Assembly: GCA_003331265.1 (NCBI GenBank)
Contig: QOPV01000005.1
Span: 1-64,000 of the forward strand
Reading direction: 5' to 3'
Length of the DNA: 64,000 nucleotides
Source of the DNA: Cryomorphaceae bacterium
Lineage (GTDB): Bacteria; Bacteroidota; Bacteroidia; Flavobacteriales; Flavobacteriaceae
Shown here in pieces: positions 41,891 through 50,285 of this stretch; position 1 is the first letter of the stretch; each line of letters begins with the position of its first letter. The translations under genes and the position numbers were made by a program. A model generated the notes under the pieces. The model saw nothing but the letters and a program-made list of their open reading frames with translations, was not told where the DNA came from and did no database searches.

Positions 41891-43734
41891 AAGTCTATAA
41901 ACCAATCTAAAGAAGCTGGGTTTCTTAAAGAATCTTTACTGAGAACGTTTTCAGCTTTTTCTCCCATCAAGATTTTTTTTATAGGAACTTCAACTTTTTT
42001 TCCACTTAGAGTGTAGGGAATATCTGGCGACTGAAAAAATAAATCGGGGATATGCCTTGGTGAACATTTTGATCTAATTAAAACTTTTAAATCCTCACTA
42101 TTGATTTTTTCTAAAGATTTAATGAAAAGAATTAGTTTATCATTTTTGTTATGATCAATATGAATTATCAAACTATCTTCAACATAACTCAAATCTTTAA
42201 TCGCGCTGTATATTTCAGATGTTCCTATTCTTATTCCAGATCTATTTAAGGTGGAGTCAGAACGTCCGTGAACTATAATTCCACCTCTTGAGGTTTCAGT
42301 AACCCAATCTCCATGATTCCAAATAGTTTTAAATTTAGAATAATAACTGTTTTTATAGCTAATATTATCATCATCATTCCATAAAAAAATAGGCATGGAG
42401 ATAAATGGTTTAGTTAAGACCAGTTCGCCCATCTGATTTTTTAATTTATTACCATCATTATCCCAAACTTCAACTGCAGCTCCCAACATTTTACATTGTA
42501 TTTCTCCTGGCACAACTTTCAAATCTAAATTACCCCCGATAAATGCTGTACAAACATCAGTTCCTCCACTTAATGATATAATGTGAGCATTAGGAAAAAT
42601 TTTATTTAAACCTAAATTAGTTTCTTTAAATAAGGGAGAGCCAGTGGAACCAATTGTTTTTAAAAATGTAAAATCTGTAAAATTTAGATCTTCTGGTAAT
42701 TTTGATAAAAAATTTTGATAAAAAACTGCACCATGTCCAAAATGATTAATTTTTGCTTTTTTTGCAAGTCTCCAAAGTACACCATTATCAGGAAATACAG
42801 GAGATCCATTGTAGATACATAATGAAGATCCTATCAATAAACTACTTAACGAATAATTCCACATCATCCAACCCGTAGTTGAGTACCAAAAATAAGTCTC
42901 ATTTTTTGATACATTTTGATGTAATGATAAAGCTTTATAATGTTCTAAAATCATACCACCAGTTCTATGAACAATAGCTTTTGGTTTTCCTGTGGTTCCA
43001 GACGAAAATAAAATCCATATTGGATGATCAAAATCTACAGAAATAAAATTTAATTCAACTTCCTTACACTTACCAATAAATTTTGATTTAGTATTTAAAT
43101 CTAAAATATAGGAAATAGATTTAATTGTTTTTTTTAAACTTAAAGCTTTAGACTTTAAAAAAAATTGCTTTCCATTATATTTATAAGATGAGTGATAAAA
43201 TAAAAATTTAGGCTGAATTTGCTTAAATCTATCTGAAACTGAATCAAAACCGAAATCAGGAGAACATGAAGACCAGATTGCCCCCAATGAATTAACTGCT
43301 AAAAACGCTGCTATAACCTCAGGTGTGTTAGAACAGTAACCCACTACTCGATCCCCAATTTCAATTTTATTCTTAATTAAAATTTCTTGAAACTCTAATG
43401 TCTTTGCTTTTAATGAGTTCCATGAAATCTCATAGTATTCACCACTCTCATCTTGATACTTAATAGCTGGAGTTTTAAGATTATCGTTTTTAAAGACGTT
43501 CTTAGAATAGCTAATTTTTGAGCCATAAAACCATTGTGTTTTAATAAAATCTTCATTGAATTTATAAACTTCTTTTGAAGATTTATCAAACTCTATTTTA
43601 AAAAAACTAACAATTGACTTCCAAAAAGATGAGGTTTCATTTACACTCCAATCATGTAAATCATCATAAGATTCAAATTTTAATTTATTTTTTGAATCTA
43701 GGAACTCTTCATAACTGGACAAGATAGATTTCAA
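41860..43734 (-). CDS. Acetoacetyl-CoA synthetase
   Basis: The 624-residue ANL enzyme has the acetoacetate-CoA ligase N-terminal region (ETSSFWKSIVSFF), P-loop WILFSSGTTGKPKAIVH, GWMMWNYSLSSLLIGSS, SLSGGTDVCTAFIGG, and GRSDSTLNRSGIRIGTSEIY. It converts acetoacetate, CoA and ATP to acetoacetyl-CoA. Acetoacetate is a product of HMG-CoA lyase (a candidate gene is cut by the right edge), so it would recover the last piece of a branched-chain or terpenoid substrate. It is the only minus-strand gene between the two plus-strand operons. Confidence 0.9.
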   Translation of the reverse strand: MKSILSSYEEFLDSKNKLKFESYDDLHDWSVNETSSFWKSIVSFFKIEFDKSSKEVYKFNEDFIKTQWFYGSKISYSKNVFKNDNLKTPAIKYQDESGEYYEISWNSLKAKTLEFQEILIKNKIEIGDRVVGYCSNTPEVIAAFLAVNSLGAIWSSCSPDFGFDSVSDRFKQIQPKFLFYHSSYKYNGKQFFLKSKALSLKKTIKSISYILDLNTKSKFIGKCKEVELNFISVDFDHPIWILFSSGTTGKPKAIVHRTGGMILEHYKALSLHQNVSKNETYFWYSTTGWMMWNYSLSSLLIGSSLCIYNGSPVFPDNGVLWRLAKKAKINHFGHGAVFYQNFLSKLPEDLNFTDFTFLKTIGSTGSPLFKETNLGLNKIFPNAHIISLSGGTDVCTAFIGGNLDLKVVPGEIQCKMLGAAVEVWDNDGNKLKNQMGELVLTKPFISMPIFLWNDDDNISYKNSYYSKFKTIWNHGDWVTETSRGGIIVHGRSDSTLNRSGIRIGTSEIYSAIKDLSYVEDSLIIHIDHNKNDKLILFIKSLEKINSEDLKVLIRSKCSPRHIPDLFFQSPDIPYTLSGKKVEVPIKKILMGEKAENVLSKDSLRNPASLDWFIDFYEYFSKSLA

Positions 43735-43792
43735 ACCCTAATAATTATATTAAAAATGGTATTTTAGTATGAGCTAATATACTCAACCTATT

Positions 43793-44578
43793 ATGATTAA
43801 AGAAAAATTCAATTTAAATAATAAAGTAGCTATAATAACAGGTGCTTCGAAAGGGATTGGTGAGTCTATTGCAAGAGGACTTGCAGAATTTGGTGCTAAT
43901 GTTGTTATAAGTAGTCGAAAACAAGAATCTGTTGATAAAGTAGCATCTCAATTTAATTCTGATGGACTTTCTGCTATTGGAATTGAATGTCATGTAGCTA
44001 AAGAAGATCAACAAAAAGAATTAATAAGAAAAGTGATGGATAAATTAGGTCGTATTGATATTCTTATTAATAATGCGGGTACTAATCCTTATTTTGGACC
44101 AGTAGATAAAATGCCTTTGAATCTGTATCAAAAAACAATGGATATTAATGTCAACTCTGCCATTTCATTAAGTAATCTAGTATACCCAATAATGAAAAAA
44201 CAAGGAGGTGGAAGTATCATTCATGTTAGTTCAATCGAAGGAATACACCCATCTAAAATGATGACAGCTTATAATATTAGTAAAGCGTCTTTAATTATGC
44301 TTGGAAACAATCAGGCTATTGAATGGGGAAAAGACAATATTAGAGTTAACATGATTTGTCCAGGATATGTAAAAACTAAATTAAGTGCAGCTCTATTAGA
44401 GCATGAAGCATCTTATAAAAGTTTTTTAAAAAATGTCCCATTAGGCAGAGTTTCAACACCAGATGAAATGGCTGGATTAGCAGTTTTTTTAGCCTCTGAT
44501 GCAAGCTCTTACATGACTGGATCTTCGATTGTTAATGATGGAGGTTTATTACATGCTCCATTAATTGACAATTTGTAA
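43793..44578 (+). CDS. Short-chain dehydrogenase (DHRS4-like, 261 aa)
   Basis: SDR with TGASKGIGESIA, NNAGTNPYFGPV, catalytic Ser in HVSSIEGIHPSKMM, YNISK, and CPGYVKTKL. The NAGTNPY and SPD-like pattern places it near DHRS4/FabG-type reductases that often accompany ACAD10/11-type genes. It heads an operon with the ACAD and kinase genes and may interconvert a hydroxy and oxo group on the CoA ester. Confidence 0.85.
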   Translation: MIKEKFNLNNKVAIITGASKGIGESIARGLAEFGANVVISSRKQESVDKVASQFNSDGLSAIGIECHVAKEDQQKELIRKVMDKLGRIDILINNAGTNPYFGPVDKMPLNLYQKTMDINVNSAISLSNLVYPIMKKQGGGSIIHVSSIEGIHPSKMMTAYNISKASLIMLGNNQAIEWGKDNIRVNMICPGYVKTKLSAALLEHEASYKSFLKNVPLGRVSTPDEMAGLAVFLASDASSYMTGSSIVNDGGLLHAPLIDNL

Positions 44579-44599
44579 AATAATCTCTAAAATTAAATT

Positions 44600-45811
44600 A
44601 TGAATTTTGAATACAGTAATCAATCATTAAAGCTTCAAAATAAGTTAGATGATTTCATGCAAAAACATATTTTTCCCAACGAAAAAGAAATTCTTGAATT
44701 TAGGCTTGATAATCCATGGAAACATTCTCCAAAATTAGAAGTTTTAAAAAATCTAGCTAAAAATGAAGGACTTTGGAATTTATTTCTTCCTAAAGGATAT
44801 GGTAAGTTAAGTCCAGGCTTGACAAATCTTGAATATGCTCCACTAGCTGAATTAATGGGTAGATGTTCTTTTTCATCAGAAATATTTAACTGTTCTGCTC
44901 CTGACACAGGAAATATGGAGGTACTTGCTAAATATGGAACTGATAAGCAAAAAAATAAATGGTTGAATCCTCTAATGAACGGAGAAATTAGATCTGCATT
45001 TTTGATGACCGAACCTGAAGTTGCTTCATCGGACGCTACCAATATTGAGACTTCAATTGTAAAAGATAAAGATGAATATGTTATAAACGGACGTAAATGG
45101 TGGTCATCAGGCGGAATGAATCCTAGAACTAAAATTTATATATTAATGGGTAAAACTGATCCAACTGCATCTCGTCATGTTCAACAGAGTATGATTTTAG
45201 TACCAGCAAACTCCCCAGGAATATCAATTGTTAGACCATTAAGCGTATTTGGTTATTTAGATTCACCTGAGGGTCATGCAGAAATTGAGTTAAAAAATGT
45301 AAGGGTGCCTAAAGAAAATATGATTTTAGGAGAAGGAAAGGGTTTTGAAATTGCACAAGGTAGATTAGGCCCAGGAAGAATACATCATTGTATGAGATTA
45401 ATAGGTGCCGCCCAAAGATCACTAGATTTAATGTGTAAAAGAGTGGATGAAAGAGAAACTTTTGGAAAAAAACTTAAAGATTACAGTAGTATAAGGCAAG
45501 ATATAGCAAAATCAGCATGTGAAATTGAACAAGCTAGATTACTAACTCTTGCTGCTGCAGACAAAATTGATCAACATGGAGCTAAAATTGGAGCTAATCT
45601 TATTGCAATGATTAAAATTGTAGTTCCTCAGATGGCTTGCAATGTTGTAGATAGAGCAATACAGGCGTTTGGTGGAATGGGTGTTTCCCAGGACACTCCC
45701 CTAGCTTCATTCTACGTCTATGCAAGAGCAATTAGGTTAGCAGACGGTCCCGATGAAGTTCATATGTACCAATTAGGAAGAAATTTAGTGAAAGATCAAA
45801 TAAATAAATGA
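44600..45811 (+). CDS. ACAD10/11-like acyl-CoA dehydrogenase
   Basis: The 403-residue ACAD carries the end motif [15 protein letters not shown] and [15 protein letters not shown] that marks the ACAD10/11 group, together with [15 protein letters not shown] and [11 protein letters not shown]. In mammals ACAD10 and ACAD11 fuse this domain to an APH-type kinase domain, and they are reported to break down 4-hydroxyacyl-CoA through a phosphorylated intermediate. Here the kinase is a separate gene that overlaps this one by 4 nt (ATGA). Confidence 0.87.
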   Translation: MNFEYSNQSLKLQNKLDDFMQKHIFPNEKEILEFRLDNPWKHSPKLEVLKNLAKNEGLWNLFLPKGYGKLSPGLTNLEYAPLAELMGRCSFSSEIFNCSAPDTGNMEVLAKYGTDKQKNKWLNPLMNGEIRSAFLMTEPEVASSDATNIETSIVKDKDEYVINGRKWWSSGGMNPRTKIYILMGKTDPTASRHVQQSMILVPANSPGISIVRPLSVFGYLDSPEGHAEIELKNVRVPKENMILGEGKGFEIAQGRLGPGRIHHCMRLIGAAQRSLDLMCKRVDERETFGKKLKDYSSIRQDIAKSACEIEQARLLTLAAADKIDQHGAKIGANLIAMIKIVVPQMACNVVDRAIQAFGGMGVSQDTPLASFYVYARAIRLADGPDEVHMYQLGRNLVKDQINK

Positions 45812-46872
45812 TCCAAAAAGTTAGAAAAGGAGAAGAACTTGATGAGGTAAATATTAAGAAATATTTATATAAAAATCAATTTATCACAGATAAAAATAGT
45901 GAACTAATTATTGAGCAGTTTTCTAATGGTTTTTCTAATTTAACTTATCTTTTAAAAATTGAAAAAAAAGAACTAGTACTCCGTTGTCCACCAAATGGAG
46001 CAGTGAAATACGGTCACGATATGAGTCGTGAATTCAAAGTTTTAAAAGGTCTAAACAAAGGTTTTGAGAAAGCTCCAAAAGCACATCTCTTCACTAATGA
46101 TATTGACATAATTGGAGCACCATTCTATATTATGGAAAAAATAGAAGGTATTATTCTTTCCAGAAAAGAAGCCAATAATAGAAATATTTGTGCGGAGGAT
46201 TACCAAAAAATAGCTTGTAATTGGCTTGACACTTTTGTTGAACTTCATGAGTTAGATTACAAAAAAATGGGTTTGGAGGATTTAGGTAAACCAAATGGTT
46301 ATGTTGAAAGACAAGTTAAAAATTGGAGTAAGCAATATTTAAGAGCTGCAACAGAGGAAATTCCTGAGTCATATAAAATAATGGAATGGTTAGTGAAAAA
46401 TCAACCATCTACACACACTTACAGCTTGATACATAATGATTACAAGTATGATAATGTTGTTTTTAAGGACAACTCATGGAAGGAAATTAAGGCAATATTG
46501 GATTGGGAGATGTGTACTCTTGGTGACCCATTAATGGACTTTGGAACATCGCTTGCCTACTGGACAATGGAGTCAGATCACGCTATGATATTAGATGGTT
46601 TAAACTATCCAACATCAAAACCTGGAAACCCAGGAAGAATGGAATTGGTTGAAATGTATGGAGAAAAAAGTGGAAAAAAAATGAATGATTTAGTTTTCTA
46701 TTATGTGTATGGATTATTTAAAATTGCTGTAATAGTTCAACAAATTTACTTTAGATACGATAAAGGGTTAACCACAAATGAAAAGTTCAAAGACCTTAAT
46801 AAAATGACCAACTTGATGTGTACTATTGGTTGGCAGTCGATTCAAAAAAATAAAATAGAAAATCTTTTTTAA
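45808..46872 (+). CDS. APH-type kinase (ACAD10/11 kinase-domain-like)
   Basis: The 354-residue aminoglycoside-phosphotransferase-fold protein has a glycine-containing start [31 protein letters not shown], the catalytic loop [12 protein letters not shown] (about 207-218) and the metal motif [16 protein letters not shown]. These forms are typical of ACAD10/11 kinase domains and Pseudomonas LvaA, a 4-hydroxyacyl-CoA kinase, not of antibiotic-resistance enzymes. Start and stop overlap with the ACAD gene implies coupled translation of a two-part enzyme. Confidence 0.85.
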   Translation: MIQKVRKGEELDEVNIKKYLYKNQFITDKNSELIIEQFSNGFSNLTYLLKIEKKELVLRCPPNGAVKYGHDMSREFKVLKGLNKGFEKAPKAHLFTNDIDIIGAPFYIMEKIEGIILSRKEANNRNICAEDYQKIACNWLDTFVELHELDYKKMGLEDLGKPNGYVERQVKNWSKQYLRAATEEIPESYKIMEWLVKNQPSTHTYSLIHNDYKYDNVVFKDNSWKEIKAILDWEMCTLGDPLMDFGTSLAYWTMESDHAMILDGLNYPTSKPGNPGRMELVEMYGEKSGKKMNDLVFYYVYGLFKIAVIVQQIYFRYDKGLTTNEKFKDLNKMTNLMCTIGWQSIQKNKIENLF

Positions 46873-46875
46873 AAA

Positions 46876-47589
46876 ATGAGTAAAATATATTTTTTTAGAC
46901 ATGCTCAAGCCTCTTTAGGAAGTGACAACTATGATGTATTATCAGAAAAAGGTGAATTACAAGCCCTAGAACTAGGAAAATACCTTATTAGTAAAAAATA
47001 CTATTTTGATAAAATATATGTTGGGACATTAAGAAGGCAACAACATACTTATGAAATTATTTCTGAATTATATAAAAAAAATAACTTAAATATTCCGGAT
47101 CCAATTATTCTTGAGGGATTAAATGAACACCAAGCCACTGAAGCTATGAAGACCGAAATGCCTAAAATGATTAGTTCTGATGCATATCTTATAAAGTTAT
47201 GGAAGGAAATTGAATTAAACCCCAAGAAGAAAAATGGAAATATGATGTTGGGGTTTAAGTATTTTTTAAACTTATGGGTTAATGAAAAAATTATAGTAAA
47301 GGGAATTATACCATGGAAAGATTTTAGAAAGAATGTAAGAAATGGATTGAAAATAATTTTAAAAAATACAAATAGTAATGAAAATATTGGGGTGTTTAGT
47401 TCAGGTGGAACAATAAGCTCAATAACAGCTGAATCATTAAATATTAAAGAAGAAATGAAAATTGCAGATTTAAATTTTTCTATTAGAAATACATCTTTTA
47501 CCTCTTTCTTGTATTCAAGAGAAAAATTTAATCTTTTATCCTTTAATGAGCTACCTCATTTAAAAAAAGAGATGATAACTTTTGTTTGA
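46876..47589 (+). CDS. Histidine phosphatase superfamily protein
   Basis: The 237-residue product of the phosphoglycerate-mutase-like family has the phospho-acceptor RHAQASLG at the N-terminus, YVGTLRRQQHTYEII, GLNEHQATEAM and a C-terminal GVFSSGGTISSI. The second His usual in the C-terminal GVFSHGG-type motif reads Ser (FSSGG), which also occurs in this branch. It starts 3 nt after the kinase stop, so it belongs to the same operon and could act on a phosphorylated intermediate; that is inference. Confidence 0.8.
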   Translation: MSKIYFFRHAQASLGSDNYDVLSEKGELQALELGKYLISKKYYFDKIYVGTLRRQQHTYEIISELYKKNNLNIPDPIILEGLNEHQATEAMKTEMPKMISSDAYLIKLWKEIELNPKKKNGNMMLGFKYFLNLWVNEKIIVKGIIPWKDFRKNVRNGLKIILKNTNSNENIGVFSSGGTISSITAESLNIKEEMKIADLNFSIRNTSFTSFLYSREKFNLLSFNELPHLKKEMITFV

Positions 47590-47597
47590 TTTAGATC

Positions 47598-47629
47598 AAA
47601 AAAAAACCCGTATTTAACAGGTTTTTTTT
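47598..47629. terminator. Bidirectional terminator between convergent operons
   Basis: A GC-containing stem with one mismatch (AACCCGT / ACAGGTT around an ATTTA loop) is flanked by a run of A on the left and T on the right, so it can stop both the operon ending at 47589 and the minus-strand gene ending at 47658. Confidence 0.65.
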
Positions 47630-47657
47630 AAAATTTAAATATTTTTTAAAATTATTC

Positions 47658-48590
47658 CTAATTTAATAAGGACCCATTATAATACATATATCTCTTAATT
47701 ATTTTTCCATCATTATCAAAATCATCCATAAACAATACTTTTATTACAACTTTTTTTTCATCTGATTTTCTCGTCATTCTAAAGTTCCACCATGATTGAA
47801 CTACTTTAGATTCTAACCAATCATACTCAAGATAATCAGGATATCCAGATTCATCTATAGAATCTAAATTCCAAACACTAAACATTTCTTTGTCTCTGTT
47901 TTTTATATCATCAAGAGTTAAAATTTCCGTTTCATTTATATCCTCAAATGTAGAGTTTTCATGAAAAAAACTATAACATTTTTCAGTATCTCCGTTTAAA
48001 AATGAATATAAAACTTTTCTAACAGTATTAATATTTTCATGATTAATATAAATAGTGCCATTTTCTCTATCACGGCTTGGCCAAGCATCCCACATTCTTC
48101 TATAATTACTCCTATCAGTATAGTCTTGTAAGTATAGAATCTTTGTAGCTTCTTTATTCAGCATATATAATCGATGAATTGGCATATCGAATTCAACTCC
48201 TGTTTGTTTATTAACTCCATAAACATTTTCCCAAGTTTGTATCCATAATTGACCTCCTTGCTTGTATTCAATAGCATCCGGATAAGCTGGTGAATCTTGT
48301 GAAATTTTAAAATAATCTATGTTAGCATTCCACCATTTTGATTGACCTATAAAAGCAGTTTTTGATGTTCCCACTTGTTTTTTGTTAGATGATAATGCAT
48401 TAAAAGCTTTAAAATCATCATGAAGAATTGAAGATAATTTATCAACATCAGCTTCAACAAAAGCTTTATTAAATGAATTGACTAATTCAATTCCTGGGTG
48501 ATCAACATAGACAGTTCCATTTTTCTTTTTTTTCTGTGCACTAACAGAAAATGTAATAAGTGCGATTAAAATAAATGTTATTTTTTTCAT
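47658..48590 (-). CDS. Secreted protein with two SnoaL-like (NTF2) domains
   Basis: The 310-residue product has a signal peptide (ending VSAQ) and two successive NTF2-like domains, about 30-165 and 175-310. Each begins with the similar phrase (NGTVYVDHPGIELVNSF, NGTIYINHENINTVRKVL), showing an internal duplication. Conserved positions are those of SnoaL proteins (FKAFNALSSNKK, YLQDYTD, WNFRMTRKSDEKKV). No reaction can be named. It is the last gene of a minus-strand run and lies 14 nt after the gene at 48605. Confidence 0.7.
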   Translation of the reverse strand: MKKITFILIALITFSVSAQKKKKNGTVYVDHPGIELVNSFNKAFVEADVDKLSSILHDDFKAFNALSSNKKQVGTSKTAFIGQSKWWNANIDYFKISQDSPAYPDAIEYKQGGQLWIQTWENVYGVNKQTGVEFDMPIHRLYMLNKEATKILYLQDYTDRSNYRRMWDAWPSRDRENGTIYINHENINTVRKVLYSFLNGDTEKCYSFFHENSTFEDINETEILTLDDIKNRDKEMFSVWNLDSIDESGYPDYLEYDWLESKVVQSWWNFRMTRKSDEKKVVIKVLFMDDFDNDGKIIKRYMYYNGSLLN

Positions 48591-48604
48591 AGTTTATAGT
48601 TTAA

Positions 48605-49357
48605 TTAATTTCCTTTGAATTTGAATAATATGGTTTGTAAGGTGTCACCTATTATTCTTTTTCTTGATTCAACTCCATGCTTGACTAACATTTGTTCTGA
48701 AAACGACAAATCTAGTTCATTTGTCTGATTTAAATCTCTAACATCCATGGTGAAATGTGTCACATCTTGATTAGCGTTATTACTTCTTTTTATCACACGA
48801 TTGAATTCCCACCATCCCATTGATCCATCTGAAATATTTTTTTCATGCATGTTTTTAAAAAATTTCATTTCATAATCTTCATAATCATCATTTAAAGCTT
48901 GAAATCCATTAAACAAAAGAACACCGCCTTCAATTTCAGTCCAAGTTGTATTATCTAATCTTTCAACTAAAAAAGTTTTAGTTTCTTTTCTTACATTCAT
49001 ACCTAAATCCCATTTCTTCTTAAATTTTGATTTAGACAATTTATTCTTGTAAACTTTTTTTGCCAATTCCTCCCAATTAACTCCCTTATTCATTTGTAAT
49101 GAATCCTTATATCCATTCATGACTATATAATCAGGTTTATTAGAGTCTTCATCATCATTTAAAACTTTTGAAACAACCCAAAAGTTCTGAGTGTCATCAC
49201 TAATTGCTTGTTCTTTAATTAATGACCAAAATTCCTCAACCTCAACATAAGAATCTTCCATTCCATCCTTTAGCCATATAGCTTCATATGAAATTAATTG
49301 AGAAAATGATAAAAAGAATGATAGAACAAAAAGAATACAAAATGTTATTTTTTTCAT
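48605..49357 (-). CDS. Secreted protein of unknown function (250 aa)
   Basis: The signal peptide ends LSFSQ. The mature part opens SYEAIWLKDGMEDSYVEVEE and contains WTEIEGGVLLFNGFQAL and MGWWEFNRVIKRS, a layout with two similar halves reminiscent of dimeric alpha-beta barrel (NIPSNAP-like) proteins, but no family is certain. The ATG at 49357 was chosen because it gives a clean signal peptide; the frame could extend 13 codons upstream. A 20-bp inverted repeat lies 40 nt before the start. Confidence 0.55.
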   Translation of the reverse strand: MKKITFCILFVLSFFLSFSQLISYEAIWLKDGMEDSYVEVEEFWSLIKEQAISDDTQNFWVVSKVLNDDEDSNKPDYIVMNGYKDSLQMNKGVNWEELAKKVYKNKLSKSKFKKKWDLGMNVRKETKTFLVERLDNTTWTEIEGGVLLFNGFQALNDDYEDYEMKFFKNMHEKNISDGSMGWWEFNRVIKRSNNANQDVTHFTMDVRDLNQTNELDLSFSEQMLVKHGVESRKRIIGDTLQTILFKFKGN

Positions 49358-49396
49358 AATAAATAATTTTTTACAATATAATAAAAAATAGAACAA

Positions 49397-49416
49397 AACA
49401 TACTTTTTAGTATGTT
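49397..49416. promoter_or_regulatory. Inverted repeat (possible operator)
   Basis: Perfect 8-base arms AACATACT and AGTATGTT are separated by TTTT, in the gap between the genes at 49357 and 49437. It could be an operator for the two downstream secreted-protein genes. It could also be a small terminator for the gene at 49437-50093, but it lacks a T run on the minus strand. Confidence 0.35.
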
Positions 49417-49436
49417 ATTTAATTGATAAGAAAAGT

Positions 49437-50093
49437 TTATTGCTTTACAACAATAAAAGTTGCTGTAGCTCCGGTTGAAAGATTCCACTGATTTGAGGAA
49501 ATCATCGTGTTATTATCATCATAAACTCTCAATTCAGCTGTGTTAGGACCAGATGAACCTTGGTTTAAAGCAGTAAAATCAATTTTATTAAACCCTGTTG
49601 CTAAAGGAAGTTTAAAGCCTGAAAAAGCAGACTCGAGCATTAGATTATTAATAATAATAGAGTCATTAACTAAAATACGTACTCTATCTCCATCTACATA
49701 CTCAAAGTCTCTACAAATAACATTAACATACTCTGCACCAGTGATAACATCTCCTAAATAATCACCCTTACTATAATTACCAGAATTTTGTTTTTGCTTT
49801 TCCTTTTTAATATTTTTCATATAAATATCAGCAGGATCTAAAAAAGTTTCTGATTCAAAAACAGATTTTCCTTTTACTTTTTGAGTTTCACTTTTTTTTA
49901 AAATTGAAAAATAATTTGGATTATTAGGTGTAGTATTTAGGTTTTTTAATGCAGACGACATAGGAGGTAAAAGCTCTACTTTTCTATTAGAATTTTCTAT
50001 TTGAGAGAAAGAATTGAAATAAATAAAAATAAATAAAAAAGAAACTATTTTATTTAATTCTATAAATTTAGATAAGTATAAATTTAATATCAT
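49437..50093 (-). CDS. Secreted protein, unknown function (218 aa)
   Basis: An N-terminal hydrophobic segment (about 15-30, ending NSFSQ) is followed by a low-complexity linker and a C-terminal beta domain (about 110-218) with VICRDFEYVDGDRVRILVND, FNKIDFTALNQGSSGPNT and AELRVYDDN. The latter pattern resembles small secreted Ig-like or carbohydrate-binding-like modules seen in Flavobacteria, without assigned function. It is directly adjacent to the stop of the small membrane gene at 50094. Confidence 0.55.
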   Translation of the reverse strand: MILNLYLSKFIELNKIVSFLFIFIYFNSFSQIENSNRKVELLPPMSSALKNLNTTPNNPNYFSILKKSETQKVKGKSVFESETFLDPADIYMKNIKKEKQKQNSGNYSKGDYLGDVITGAEYVNVICRDFEYVDGDRVRILVNDSIIINNLMLESAFSGFKLPLATGFNKIDFTALNQGSSGPNTAELRVYDDNNTMISSNQWNLSTGATATFIVVKQ

Positions 50094-50285
50094 CTATCTT
50101 TTGTTATTGGCACTGATCATTAAACAAATACCCAAATTAGTTAATACCAGTGCTAAAGTTCCAAGCAAAAACCATGCCTCATCTTGATTTTTTAACGTCA
50201 GGGCCTCTCCAAAAATACATAATCCGGAACTAAAAATTAAAATCCCTAATAATGAAATAAAAAACCACTTTTTTTTAGAGTACAT
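50094..50285 (-). CDS. Small two-span membrane protein (63 aa)
   Basis: Two hydrophobic segments (about 8-28 and 38-59) are joined by a short acidic loop (TLKNQDEAW). No family is known to me. Its ATG overlaps the stop of the CcsBA gene by one base, and its stop touches the next start, so it is translated from the same transcript and may belong to the cytochrome c assembly function. Confidence 0.6.
   Translation of the reverse strand: MYSKKKWFFISLLGILIFSSGLCIFGEALTLKNQDEAWFLLGTLALVLTNLGICLMISANNKR

Noticed and set aside
43761-43792. Short inverted repeat AGTAT…ATACT before the SDR at 43793
   Set aside because: Arms of only 5 bases with an 8-base spacer in AT-rich DNA are expected by chance.
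45808-46872. Aminoglycoside resistance kinase
   Set aside because: The fold is APH-like, but the [12 protein letters not shown] and HNDYKYDN forms and the overlap with an ACAD gene fit the ACAD10/11 kinase group.
22229-47589. Reading the catabolic locus as a steroid degradation cluster
   Set aside because: BVMO, ACAD pair and GPH transporter occur in steroid clusters, but no ring-hydroxylase, ketosteroid dehydrogenase or ring-cleaving dioxygenase is present.
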